Source: Fluviibacter sp041311015 (GTDB lineage: Bacteria; Pseudomonadota; Gammaproteobacteria; Burkholderiales; Rhodocyclaceae). From it: a stretch of DNA of 9,125 nt. The notes beneath the pieces are model-generated. The model was not told the origin of the DNA. It made no database searches and was given only the letters and a program-made list of their open reading frames with translations. The position numbers were made by a program, and so were the translations under genes. The stretch spans positions 1-9,125 of the forward strand of contig JBFYKG010000057.1 in NCBI GenBank assembly GCA_041311015.1, given 5' to 3'. Positions within the stretch are counted from its first letter, which is position 1, and each line of letters starts with the position of its first letter. This document shows positions 1 through 8,358 of the stretch, one piece after another.

Positions 1-1667
1 AAGCCCAGGTTCGTACTACTGGTTTCGCTGAGCGGATACCCGAAGCGGATGCCGCCACCACCCGACATGGTTTTATAAGTCGACAACCAGTCCAGCGTGG
101 CCGAGTTAAAGGTCTTGTAGTAACCGTCGTAACCGATACTCACCCCGTTCACCGTCCAGTAGGGATCGGTGTACGAGAGGTTATACAGCGTGTTGACCTT
201 ACTGGTATTGACGCCCAAGGTCACGTTCTTGCCGCTACCGAACAGGTTGTTCTGGCTGATCGAGCCCGACAGCGTCAGCTTTTCATAGCTTGAGAAGCCG
301 GCACCGATCTGGAAGCTACCGGTCGATTTTTCTTCGACGTTGACGTTGACGTCCACCTGATCATTCGTCCCGGCGACGGGCGGGGTCTGGATATCGACCT
401 GCTTGTAGAAGTCGGTCCGCATCAGACGTTCACGCGAGAGCTTGAGCTTGTCGGCGTCGTACCAGGCGCCCTCGATCTGGCGCATGTCCTGACGCACGAC
501 TTCATCACGCGACTTGGTATTACCGGTCACGTTGATCTTACGCACATACACCCGGCGACCCGGATCCACAAAGAAGGTAAAGCCGACCAGCCGCTTCTCG
601 CGATTGATATCCGGCGCCGCATTGACGTTGGCAAACGCGTAGCCCTCCTGACCGAGGCGCTCGTTGATGGCCTTGACGGTCTGGTTAACCTTGTCGCGGT
701 TGAAGACCTGACCCGGGAAGATCTTGATCAGCTTGCGGATCTCACTCTCGGGCACGATGAACTCACCGACAACCTTGACGCTGCTGATCATGTACCGATT
801 GCCCTCGTTCTGGGTAATCGTGAGGAAGATGTTTTCCTTGTTCGGGCTGATCGAGACCTGCGTGGAATCGATAGCGTAATCAAGGAAGCCGCGATCCTGA
901 TAGAAGGAACGGAGCTTTTCCATGTCGGCTGTCAGCTTCTGACGCGAATACTGGTCGGACTTGGTGTACCACGACATCCAGGTGGGCGTCGACAGTTCGA
1001 AGAGATCCAGCAGTTCGCTTTCCGGATAAGCCTTGGCGCCAATGATATTGATCTCGCGGATCTTGGCGGTTTCGCCTTCAACGATATTGAAATTGATCCC
1101 GACCCGGTTACGCTCCAGCGGCGTGACCGTGGTCGTAATCTCGACGGCGTATTTACCGCGCGATAGATACTGGCGCTTGAGTTCCTGCTCGGCACGCTCG
1201 AGGACCGCGCGGTCAAAAATCCGCGAATCGGCCAGGCCAACTTCCTTGAGCGCCTTCAGGACCACGTCCTTTTCGAACTCCTTCATGCCCTCGAAGGTGA
1301 TGGTCGCAATCGCCGGGCGCTCAACCACGCTGACGATGAGCACATGCCCTTCGGCCTCGATGCGGACATCCTTGAAGAAGCCGGTGGCGTAAAGTGCACG
1401 AATCGACTCCGAGACTTTCTCGGTATCGACATGTTCTCCCACCTTGATCGGGAGATAGGTAAAGACCGTGCCGGGTTCAGTCCGCTGCAGGCCCTCGACC
1501 CGGATATCCTGGACCACAAAGGGACGGAAATGACCCACTTCCTGATGCTGGGTCTGGGCAACCACCGCAGTTGCCGACACCCCCCCGAGCAACGCGACCA
1601 GCAGTACGGCTGACCAGCGGTTGCGGAAGACATTAAATCCGAACAGGGTGGCGGGCTTCCGGAACAT
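1..1667 (-). CDS. bamA: Outer membrane protein assembly factor BamA, 3' end cut off by the window
   Basis: BamA is the essential Omp85-family core of the BAM complex, which folds beta-barrel proteins into the outer membrane. The reading frame is open from the ATG at 1667 to the left edge: 555 codons plus two bases. Residues 1-37 look like a Sec signal peptide (basic FRNRW, then a hydrophobic run ending ATAVVA before QTQ). Five POTRA repeats follow at roughly 50-117, 118-199, 202-289, 292-369 and 372-446; POTRA1 opens with FVVQDIRVEGLQRT. The beta-barrel begins near 450 (TGSFQIGAGFSS). About 200-250 barrel residues should lie beyond the edge, judging from usual family length. It starts 7 nt after the rseP stop with no clear Shine-Dalgarno sequence, so coupled translation is likely. 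Motif matches to E. coli BamA include IRALYATGFFKDVR, DSTQVS and MRQIEGAW. Identification is very secure; signal cleavage after A37 is inferred. Confidence 0.97.
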   Translation of the reverse strand, partial: MFRKPATLFGFNVFRNRWSAVLLVALLGGVSATAVVAQTQHQEVGHFRPFVVQDIRVEGLQRTEPGTVFTYLPIKVGEHVDTEKVSESIRALYATGFFKDVRIEAEGHVLIVSVVERPAIATITFEGMKEFEKDVVLKALKEVGLADSRIFDRAVLERAEQELKRQYLSRGKYAVEITTTVTPLERNRVGINFNIVEGETAKIREINIIGAKAYPESELLDLFELSTPTWMSWYTKSDQYSRQKLTADMEKLRSFYQDRGFLDYAIDSTQVSISPNKENIFLTITQNEGNRYMISSVKVVGEFIVPESEIRKLIKIFPGQVFNRDKVNQTVKAINERLGQEGYAFANVNAAPDINREKRLVGFTFFVDPGRRVYVRKINVTGNTKSRDEVVRQDMRQIEGAWYDADKLKLSRERLMRTDFYKQVDIQTPPVAGTNDQVDVNVNVEEKSTGSFQIGAGFSSYEKLTLSGSISQNNLFGSGKNVTLGVNTSKVNTLYNLSYTDPYWTVNGVSIGYDGYYKTFNSATLDWLSTYKTMSGGGGIRFGYPLSETSSTNLG

Positions 1668-1674
1668 CCGTTGC

Positions 1675-3080
1675 TCAGTTGAAGAGTCGCTGTAAGTCAT
1701 TGAAAAGCGCGATAAACATCAGTAAACCGAGTAAAACCACGCCAAAACGCTGTAAAAAGGCCTGACGCTCGGCCGAGACCGGTTTTCCTGTCAGAATCTC
1801 GACGAAATAATACATCAAGTGACCCCCATCAAGGAGCGGCAGGGGCAACAGATTGATCACGCCCAGAGAGAGGCTGACGATGGCCAGAAAGCGCAGAAAC
1901 GACTCCGCCCCCATCCTCGCCGTCTGCCCGGCCGTGGTGGCGATCGTGACCGGTCCGGACAGGTTTTCCAGGGAGGCCTTACCCACCAGCATCTGGCCCA
2001 GCATGACCAGGGTAAAGCGGCTCTTGTCGTAGGTTTCAACAACGCCGGCCCGCAGGGCCTCGAGCGGGGCTGATTCCTGACGGATGCGGTATCGATCAAG
2101 AACGGCAGCGTCCTGCACCGGCCCAATGCCGGCCCGGCCAATAGACCGGGAAGCCCCACTCTCACCGCCCGCACTGCCAGCGACCGGCTCCTCAACAGCA
2201 CGCGGTGTCAGTGTCAGCGCCTCAAGTGCATCACCGCGGCGGACCTGGAGCAGTAATGCCTGACCGGGATGCGCACGAACTGCGTCGACCACTTGCGACC
2301 ACTGCGTGACGGCACGATCGCCGATCCGTTCGATCCGGTCGCCCGGTCGCAATCCGGCGGCTTCAGCCGCACTGCCGGATTGAATGGTGCCGATGACCGG
2401 CTCAAAATCCGGGGTAGTCAGCCGCAGGCCTAAGGCCGGCATCAGCCCCGGCCCGATATCCAGGCCATCCGGCATACGGATGAGCAGACCCCGATCGGCC
2501 AAACCCTGTTCCTGAATGCCGTGTCGGGTCGTTGCCACCGCGACGCTGACTTCGCGCTCATCCGAGAACGCCTGCAGCAGGCGCCACTGAAAATCCATCC
2601 AGGTCGTTACCGGCTGACCATCCACACGGGTGACCAGGTCATCGGCCTGAACACCGGCCAGCGCCGCCGGCGTGCCGGATAAAGGCTGTGCCAGCAATGG
2701 ACGCCATTCGGTCACACCATTCATGAAAACGATGGCATACAGGAGAATCGCCAGCAGGAAATTGGCGATGGGGCCTGCGGCTACCATCGCGACCCGCTTG
2801 CTAACGCTCTGGGTATCAAACGCAACCGCACGATCAGACTGGGTCACCTGCGCCTCGTCACGGGTGTCGAGGGGTTTGACGTATCCGCCCAGCGGCCAGA
2901 GACAGAGTGCCCATTCGGTGCCGGCCCGGTCTTGGCGGGAAAAAAGCACCTTGCCAAAGCCGAAAGCAAAACGAAGCACACGGACACCGCACCAGCGCAT
3001 GACCAGATAGTGGCCGAGCTCATGCACGGTAACCAGTAAACCGATCGCCACCACGAAGGCCAGCAGGGAGGTCAGGATGG

Positions 3081-3084
<4 letters not shown>
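1675..3084 (-). CDS. rseP: Site-2 intramembrane zinc metalloprotease RseP
   Basis: RseP (M50 family) cleaves membrane-embedded substrates. In enterobacteria it cuts RseA after DegS during sigma-E activation, and it also clears signal-peptide remnants. The protein has 469 residues (about 450 in E. coli). The zinc motif HELGH is at 21-25 in the first membrane segment, and the third ligand is D419 in NLLPLPLLDGGHL. Membrane segments are about 1-20, 98-122, 395-416 and 446-461. Two tandem periplasmic PDZ domains lie near 125-215 and 222-295; the second contains SGSAAEAAGLRPGDRI. A Gly/Ser-rich linker (about 300-320) follows PDZ2. The ATG overlaps the dxr stop as ATGA, with a weak AGGT about 11 nt upstream, pointing to translational coupling. 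All catalytic residues are present. The physiological substrate here is unknown, because no rseA or rpoE homologue is visible. Confidence 0.97.
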
Positions 3085-4256
<1,172 letters not shown>

Positions 4257-4263
4257 GACGCGA

Positions 4264-5076
4264 TCAGCGGGCCGTGACAACGATGATTAGCAACAGTGCA
4301 ACGGGCAGAACCGAGAGCTGACTGTCGATACGATCCAGAATACCCCCATGTCCCGGCAACAGGGAGGAACTATCCTTGATGCCAGCCTGCCGCTTCATCA
4401 GCGACTCGAAGAGATCGCCGGTGACGGATAACGCCAACAGGAGTAGCAGCACCGGAATCGACAGCAAGCCAAAAAAACCACCGAGCTGTGACAAGCCAAT
4501 GCCATAAGCCAGCATGCAGACTGCGGCACCGGCAACGCCCTCCCAGGTTTTTCCCGGGCTGATTGTGGGCGCCAGCTTACGACGACCAAAACGGCGCCCG
4601 GAAAAATAGGCACCGATATCGGCAATCCAGGGCACAGCCATCACCGCCAGCAGGAACCAGGGTTGCGGTGGCAATGGCTTGAGCGAAATCAAAGCGGCCC
4701 ATGCTGGTAATAACACCAGCAAACCAACGAGGCTATGCAGCAGCGGATTGGTGATGCGCCACTGACGCACCAGCCAGAACGGGACCAGCAACAACCAGAA
4801 AACACCCGCAGCCATCAGCAAGATACCCGTAAGCAGACCCAGCCACTCGAGGGGTGCCAGCAACATGCCCACCAGACCCAGTCCAACAAGCCCGGCAAAC
4901 AGCCCCCGTGAAACACCGCGCACATAGGGCGCCGGCGTGAGGGCCAGCCACTCCCAGAAACCCAGCGCAGCAATGACACAACAGAAAATGGGCCAGGACG
5001 GATCCGGGAGCACGAAGAGCATGAGTGCCACCAGTATAAAGAGCGCAATCGCTGTTTTGATCCGGGTTGCCAGCAT
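4264..5076 (-). CDS. cdsA: Phosphatidate cytidylyltransferase (CDP-diglyceride synthase)
   Basis: CdsA is an integral inner-membrane enzyme that makes CDP-diacylglycerol from phosphatidate and CTP, the branch-point precursor of phosphatidylglycerol, phosphatidylethanolamine and cardiolipin. The 270-residue protein is almost wholly hydrophobic, with multiple predicted membrane helices (e.g. 8-24, 58-76, 79-103, 113-131, 199-219). The full family signature sits at 225-251: S-x-M-K-R, K-D at 234-235, HGG at 243-245 and DRID at 248-251. A second conserved stretch lies at 150-180 (WIADIGAYFSGRRFG, then ISPGKTWEG). The same frame stays open to 5253, but the extra 59 residues are polar and basic, unlike the family, and would overlap uppS by 116 nt. 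The ATG at 5076 has a good AAGGA 7 nt upstream and starts directly at the membrane-targeting segment, so it is chosen. It lies between uppS (61 nt gap) and dxr (7 nt gap). Confidence 0.95.
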   Translation of the reverse strand: MLATRIKTAIALFILVALMLFVLPDPSWPIFCCVIAALGFWEWLALTPAPYVRGVSRGLFAGLVGLGLVGMLLAPLEWLGLLTGILLMAAGVFWLLLVPFWLVRQWRITNPLLHSLVGLLVLLPAWAALISLKPLPPQPWFLLAVMAVPWIADIGAYFSGRRFGRRKLAPTISPGKTWEGVAGAAVCMLAYGIGLSQLGGFFGLLSIPVLLLLLALSVTGDLFESLMKRQAGIKDSSSLLPGHGGILDRIDSQLSVLPVALLLIIVVTAR

Positions 5077-5083
5077 GATGGTG

Positions 5084-5088
5084 TCCTT
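5084..5088 (-). promoter_or_regulatory. Ribosome binding site of cdsA that decides its start
   Basis: AAGGA is 7 nt upstream of the ATG at 5076. It favours the 270-residue CdsA over the 329-residue version starting at 5253 inside uppS. Confidence 0.7.
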
Positions 5089-5125
5089 GGGGTCGCTTGC
5101 CGATCTGATGGGGGATACGAATGTT

Positions 5126-5137
5126 CGACCCGGGTCG
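5126..5137. repeat. 12-nt perfect palindrome directly after uppS
   Basis: The sequence cgacccgggtcg is a perfect palindrome whose edge abuts the uppS stop codon, inside the 61-nt uppS-cdsA gap. As RNA it could make only a 4-bp stem with a CCGG loop; as DNA it could be a dimeric protein site, but nothing else supports that. Confidence 0.35.
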
Positions 5138-5941
5138 TCAGGCCGACGTTTCGCCACGGGCAACACGTTGTGCCGATTCGATCTGGTCACCCGTCTGACC
5201 GAATCGTCGCTGCCGTTTCTGGAAAGAACGGACCGCTTCTTCAAAGGCCGCATGATCGAAATCCGGCCAGAGCGTGGGCGTGAAATACAACTCGGTATAC
5301 GCCAGTTGCCAGAGCAGAAAATTGGAAATCCGCTCTTCCCCGCCGGTCCGGATGAACAGATCAGGTTCAGGCACCCCGGCGAAGCAGAGATAGGGTTCCA
5401 GGTCCTGTTCCTGATACGCGCCGGCTCGCTCGGGGTGTGATTCGACCAGCTGGTTCACCGCCTGCAGAATATCCCAGCGGCCACCGTAATTGGCACATAC
5501 GTGGAGTGTCATCCGGTCGTTGTGCTCTGTCTGTGCTTCTGCACTCCGGATCAGTGCCTGGAGTTCAGGCGCAAAACGGGAACGATCGCCAACAACCCGC
5601 AAACGGATACGGTGTTCAGCAAGCTTGCCGACCTCCTGCTCCAGCGCCTTCATGAAGAGCTGCATCAGCAGTGTGACTTCTTCAACGGGGCGACGCCAGT
5701 TTTCGGAGCTGAAAGCAAACAGGGTGAGATGCTCGACACCCAGCTCCAGGCACTGACGCACCGTACTGCGAACAGTTTCCACCCCTTGCCGGTGACCGGC
5801 AACACGGGGCAGTAAACGCCGTTTGGCCCAGCGGCCATTGCCATCCATGATGATGGCAATATGCCGGGGGCAGACCCCGTCATGGACAGCAGGCCCCACC
5901 TTAGGCTGTGCCTGTTTGCCGAACCAGCGGGCCAGTTTCAT
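5138..5941 (-). CDS. uppS: Undecaprenyl diphosphate synthase (cis-prenyltransferase)
   Basis: UppS adds eight isopentenyl diphosphates in cis to farnesyl diphosphate, giving C55-PP, the lipid carrier for peptidoglycan and O-antigen. It is a peripheral, homodimeric, Mg2+-dependent enzyme without a DDxxD motif. The protein has 267 residues (253 in E. coli), with a slightly longer N-terminus and C-terminal tail. All conserved regions are visible: HIAIIMDGNGRWAK (27-40) with catalytic D33, the GHRQG motif (49-53), FAFSSENW (75-82), CANYGGRWD (149-157), and PEPDLFIRTGGEERISN (191-207) with diphosphate-binding R198, R204 and S206. E217 in AYTELYF corresponds to the second Mg2+ ligand. The ATG is 19 nt after the frr stop, without a strong Shine-Dalgarno sequence. 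It is the only sensible start, because the next Met (M32) is inside the catalytic motif. Its isoprenoid substrate derives from the pathway started by dxr two genes downstream. Confidence 0.97.
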   Translation of the reverse strand: MKLARWFGKQAQPKVGPAVHDGVCPRHIAIIMDGNGRWAKRRLLPRVAGHRQGVETVRSTVRQCLELGVEHLTLFAFSSENWRRPVEEVTLLMQLFMKALEQEVGKLAEHRIRLRVVGDRSRFAPELQALIRSAEAQTEHNDRMTLHVCANYGGRWDILQAVNQLVESHPERAGAYQEQDLEPYLCFAGVPEPDLFIRTGGEERISNFLLWQLAYTELYFTPTLWPDFDHAAFEEAVRSFQKRQRRFGQTGDQIESAQRVARGETSA

Positions 5942-5960
5942 GTCTGTGTTCTGAGCAGGA

Positions 5961-6515
5961 TCAGATCTGCATCAGTTCTTTTTCCTTGTCGACAAGCTGC
6001 TTGTCGACATCGGCCACGAACTTGTCGGTGAGCTTCTGGATATCGTCCTGGGCACGACGTTCGTCATCCTCGGAGATTTCCTTGTTCTTGAGCGCATCCT
6101 TCAGCGCGTTATTGGCATCACGGCGCAGATTACGGATCGCGACCTTGCCGTTTTCGCCTTCGGCCTTAACGACCTTAATCAGCTCTTTGCGACGCTCTTC
6201 GGTCAGCGGCGGCATCGGTACACGGATCAGCTCGCCTTGCGCGGCGGGATTCAGACCCAGATCCGATTCGCGAATTGCTTTCTCGATTTTAGCCGCCATC
6301 GGCTTTTCCCAGGGCTGTACGCCAATCGTGCGGGCATCGACCAGCGTCACGTTCGCTACCTGATTAATCGGCACCATGGAGCCGTAGTACTCGACCATCA
6401 CGTGATCCAGGATGCCGGTGTGGGCACGGCCCGTACGGATCTTGCCGAGTTCGGTCTTGAGGCTTTCCAGTGACTTGAGCATCTTCTGCTCGGTATTTTT
6501 TTTCAATTCACTCAT
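5961..6515 (-). CDS. frr: Ribosome recycling factor
   Basis: RRF, together with EF-G, splits post-termination 70S ribosomes so that subunits can be reused; it acts in the cytosol and is essential. The protein has 184 residues, against 185 in E. coli. Domain I is a three-helix bundle from about residues 1-30 and 105-184; domain II (about 31-104) is the beta-rich head. Visible family landmarks are KIRTGRAH (25-32), VEYYGS, NVTLVDARTIGVQPW, VPMPPLTEERRKEL and AIRNLRRDAN. The start is supported by AGGAT (6523-6527) 7 nt upstream of the ATG. It follows pyrH by 27 nt and precedes uppS by 19 nt, the usual pyrH-frr pairing. A run of eight A residues in the mRNA at codons 4-7 (6496-6503) is an unusual early homopolymer that could permit slippage. 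Confidence 0.98.
   Translation of the reverse strand: MSELKKNTEQKMLKSLESLKTELGKIRTGRAHTGILDHVMVEYYGSMVPINQVANVTLVDARTIGVQPWEKPMAAKIEKAIRESDLGLNPAAQGELIRVPMPPLTEERRKELIKVVKAEGENGKVAIRNLRRDANNALKDALKNKEISEDDERRAQDDIQKLTDKFVADVDKQLVDKEKELMQI
6496..6503 (-). repeat. A8 homopolymer tract in codons 4-7 of frr
   Basis: Eight consecutive A in the coding strand cover L4-K5-K6-N7 (UUG AAA AAA AAU). Such runs can cause polymerase or ribosome slippage and are also mutation-prone. The downstream frame is intact as sequenced. Confidence 0.9.
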
Positions 6516-6522
6516 AACAGTT

Positions 6523-6527
6523 ATCCT
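6523..6527 (-). promoter_or_regulatory. Ribosome binding site of frr
   Basis: AGGAT lies 7 nt before the frr ATG, within the 27-nt pyrH-frr gap, and supports the start at 6515. Confidence 0.65.
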
Positions 6528-6542
6528 GAAATTTCTAGGTGA

Positions 6543-7259
6543 TCAGCAATAGACGAGGGTGCCTTCGGTGCCGCCCATGACAACACGCTCCAGCGCACCG
6601 GGTTCGAAAATCGAAAACACATTGATCGGGAGCTTCTGGTCGCGGCACAACGCAAAAGCCGTGGCATCCATGACCTTGAGGTCTTTCTGGATGGCTTCAT
6701 CAAACGAGATGGTTTCGTACTTGGTGGCTTTCGGGTCTTTCTTCGGGTCGGCGGTATAGATACCATCGACCTTGGTTGCCTTCAGCACGATCTCGGCACC
6801 GATTTCGGCGCCACGCAACGCGGCTGCGGTATCCGTCGTAAAGAACGGATTACCGGTGCCGGCGGCAAAAATCACGATACGGCCCTGCTCCAGGTAGCGG
6901 ATGGCCTTACCACGGACATAAGGTTCAACCACCTGCTGGATATCCAGTGCGGATTGCACACGTACCGGCAGACCCGCCAGACGCATGGCATCCTGCAACG
7001 CCAGACTGTTCATCACGGTAGCCAGCATGCCCATATAGTCGGCTTGTGCGCGGTCCATACCCGATGCAGATGCCGCTACACCGCGGAAGATATTGCCGCC
7101 ACCAATCACGACGCCCATCTGGACACCCAGATCGGCCACTTTCTTGATTTCGGCAACGATACCGTTGATGGTCTGACGATTGATCCCGTAGGCGTCATCC
7201 CCCATCAAGGCCTCACCGGATAGCTTGAGCAGTATGCGTTTGTATTTGGGTGTTGCCAT
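6543..7259 (-). CDS. pyrH: Uridylate kinase (UMP kinase)
   Basis: PyrH phosphorylates UMP to UDP with ATP, feeding all pyrimidine nucleotide synthesis. It is a homohexamer of the amino-acid kinase fold, unrelated to eukaryotic UMP/CMP kinases, and in well-studied bacteria is activated by GTP and inhibited by UTP. The 238-residue protein (241 in E. coli) shows the phosphate-binding KLSGE (12-16), VIGGGNIFRG (51-60), the UMP-contacting D74 in RAQADYMGM, the TGNPFFTTDTAA loop (135-146) and the ATP-site stretch KVDGIYTADPKKDP (163-176). It ends GTLVYC, as typical betaproteobacterial copies do. The ATG at 7259 has AAAGGG 6 nt upstream. It follows tsf by 98 nt, a stretch that contains a GC-rich hairpin, and precedes frr by 27 nt. 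Confidence 0.98.
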   Translation of the reverse strand: MATPKYKRILLKLSGEALMGDDAYGINRQTINGIVAEIKKVADLGVQMGVVIGGGNIFRGVAASASGMDRAQADYMGMLATVMNSLALQDAMRLAGLPVRVQSALDIQQVVEPYVRGKAIRYLEQGRIVIFAAGTGNPFFTTDTAAALRGAEIGAEIVLKATKVDGIYTADPKKDPKATKYETISFDEAIQKDLKVMDATAFALCRDQKLPINVFSIFEPGALERVVMGGTEGTLVYC

Positions 7260-7265
7260 GAGAGA

Positions 7266-7271
7266 CCCTTT
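7266..7271 (-). promoter_or_regulatory. Ribosome binding site of pyrH
   Basis: AAAGGG is 6 nt upstream of the pyrH ATG and supports the start at 7259. Confidence 0.65.
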
Positions 7272-7322
7272 CTATACGATCAATTGCATCAAGAAACCGG
7301 AACAGCACGTAGAAACTGCAGA

Positions 7323-7347
7323 CCGGGCCGCGCGCTGCGCGACCCGG
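7323..7347 (-). promoter_or_regulatory. GC-rich hairpin between tsf and pyrH, possible attenuator
   Basis: Ten nt after the tsf stop the RNA can form an 11-bp stem: CCGGG, then U pairing with G as a wobble, then CGCGC, a 3-nt AGC loop, and the complementary GCGCG G CCCGG. The downstream bases (UCUGCAGUUUCU) lack a clean U-run. It may be a weak terminator, processing site or stability element separating the abundant tsf message from pyrH-frr. Pairing is seen directly; the function is inferred. Confidence 0.45.
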
Positions 7348-7357
7348 GCACAACGGT

Positions 7358-8260
7358 TTACTTCTTGGCAGCAGCAGCGGCCGCTTGCTGGGCAGCGACT
7401 TCGGCAGCAAAGTCATCGACCTTCTTCTCAATCCCTTCGCCGACGATGAACAGCGTAAAGCCCTTGATCTGGGCATTCTTCTGCTTCAGCAGTTGTTCGA
7501 TCGTCTGCTTGCCGTCTTCCGCCTTGACGAAGACCTGACCCATCAGGGTCACTTCCTTCAGGAACTTCTGTACCGTCCCTTCAACCATCTTGGCAACGAT
7601 GTCAGCCGGCTTGCCCGATTCGGCCGCCTTCTCGGTAGCGATACGACGCTCGGTTTCGATCAGCGCCGCATCCACGCCCGAGGCGTCGAGTGACTTCGGC
7701 TTGTTGGCAGCAATGTGCATGGCCAGATCCTTGGCCAGCGCCACATCACCACCATCGACATCGACCAGAACACCAATCTTGCTGCCGCCGTGCACGTAAG
7801 AAGCCACCTTGCCGGCACCTTCGATGCGAACGAAACGACGGATGCTCATGTTTTCACCGATCTTACCCACCAGCTCGGCGCGAACCGCTTCAACCGTCGA
7901 ACCATTCAACGGCAGCGCCGACAGCGCAGCCACATCGGCCGGGTTCTTGGTAGCGACCAGCTCGGCCACCTGACGGGCAAAGTTCAGGAAGTCATCGTTC
8001 TTGGCAACGAAGTCGGTTTCGCAGTTGACTTCAACCATCGACGCCAGCTTGCCGTCATCTGACAGATAGATACCGACGATCCCTTCGGCAGCAACACGGG
8101 CAGCCGCCTTCGAGGCCTTGCTACCCAGCTTGACGCGCAGCAGCTCTTCGGCTTTGGCCATGTCGCCCTGAGCTTCGCTCAATGCCTTCTTGCACTCCAT
8201 CATCGGTGCATCGGTCTTCTCGCGAAGTTCCTTGACCATACCTGCGGTAATTTCAGCCAT
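7358..8260 (-). CDS. tsf: Translation elongation factor Ts
   Basis: EF-Ts is the guanine nucleotide exchange factor that regenerates EF-Tu-GTP during elongation. The protein has 300 residues (283 in E. coli). The N-terminal UBA-like domain (1-54) includes ELREKTDAPMMECKKAL; the core contains VNCETDFVAKND (78-89), whose TDFVAKN wedge enters the EF-Tu Mg2+ site; the second core repeat begins near GENMSIRRFV. The coiled-coil and C-terminal module follow from about 200 (ETERRIATEKA; KFLKEVTLMGQVFVK). The C-terminus is a low-complexity Ala-rich tail (285-300, six consecutive Ala then KK), which accounts for some of the extra length. The start is marked by a strong AGGAG (8267-8271) 6 nt upstream. 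It lies 142 nt after rpsB; the intervening RNA is highly structured, and differential expression of S2 and EF-Ts could be set there. Confidence 0.98.
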   Translation of the reverse strand: MAEITAGMVKELREKTDAPMMECKKALSEAQGDMAKAEELLRVKLGSKASKAAARVAAEGIVGIYLSDDGKLASMVEVNCETDFVAKNDDFLNFARQVAELVATKNPADVAALSALPLNGSTVEAVRAELVGKIGENMSIRRFVRIEGAGKVASYVHGGSKIGVLVDVDGGDVALAKDLAMHIAANKPKSLDASGVDAALIETERRIATEKAAESGKPADIVAKMVEGTVQKFLKEVTLMGQVFVKAEDGKQTIEQLLKQKNAQIKGFTLFIVGEGIEKKVDDFAAEVAAQQAAAAAAKK

Positions 8261-8266
8261 GCTTTT

Positions 8267-8271
8267 CTCCT
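8267..8271 (-). promoter_or_regulatory. Ribosome binding site of tsf
   Basis: AGGAG lies 6 nt upstream of the tsf ATG. It is the strongest Shine-Dalgarno match in the window, fitting a highly expressed elongation factor that needs initiation independent of rpsB across a structured 142-nt gap. Confidence 0.8.
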
Positions 8272-8283
8272 AACTCAAAATTC

Positions 8284-8326
8284 ATACACGTCTGTCAGTT
8301 GCATGCCCGACAAACGGGGTGTGTAT
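8284..8326 (-). promoter_or_regulatory. Possible stem-loop in the tsf leader
   Basis: AUACAC (8326-8321) can pair with GUGUAU (8289-8284), enclosing a small hairpin CCCG-UUUGU-CGGG (8318-8306). The 3' arm ends 12 nt before the tsf AGGAG, so the structure would hold the Shine-Dalgarno region single-stranded just downstream. Stems are short and this may be chance; it is reported because it completes a leader that is structured over most of its length. Confidence 0.25.
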
Positions 8327-8333
8327 TGCAAAT

Positions 8334-8353
8334 CGGCCGCCCGAAGGCGGCCG
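8334..8353 (-). promoter_or_regulatory. 8-bp hairpin with UUCG tetraloop between rpsB and tsf; possible weak terminator or attenuator
   Basis: The minus-strand RNA has CGGCCGCC, then the loop UUCG, then GGCGGCCG: a perfect 8-bp all-GC stem closed by the exceptionally stable cUUCGg tetraloop. The following bases (AUUUGCAAUAC) contain only three consecutive U, so efficient intrinsic termination is doubtful. Its position as the second of two tandem hairpins between rpsB and tsf suits partial termination or an exonuclease barrier that raises S2 mRNA relative to tsf. That function is an inference. Confidence 0.55.
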
Positions 8354-8358
8354 ACCGT

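Noticed and set aside
932..1633. Open frames on both strands of 89-119 codons inside bamA
   Set aside because: They are shadows of the bamA frame, which is open through the whole region with clear POTRA and barrel sequence; their translations are Arg/Ser/Pro-rich and resemble no family.
297..1667. bamA as a degraded or frameshifted gene, because no long single ORF is bounded within the window
   Set aside because: Reading the frame by hand gives 555 uninterrupted codons; it only lacks its stop because the window ends.
1668..1850. Sigma-E promoter for bamA inside the end of rseP, as in E. coli
   Set aside because: I read the minus strand here for GGAACTT and a TCTGA/TCAAA-like -10 at the right spacing and saw none.
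4937..5440. 167-codon plus-strand open frame across the uppS-cdsA junction
   Set aside because: It is antisense to two conserved genes with no recognisable domain; the codon usage of the opposite strand explains its openness.
7271..7299. Possible promoter for pyrH (TATAGA as a -10)
   Set aside because: The hexamer 17 bp upstream is CGGTTT, a poor -35, and there is no extended -10 TG; the TATAGA also runs into the ribosome binding site, so a chance match is likely.
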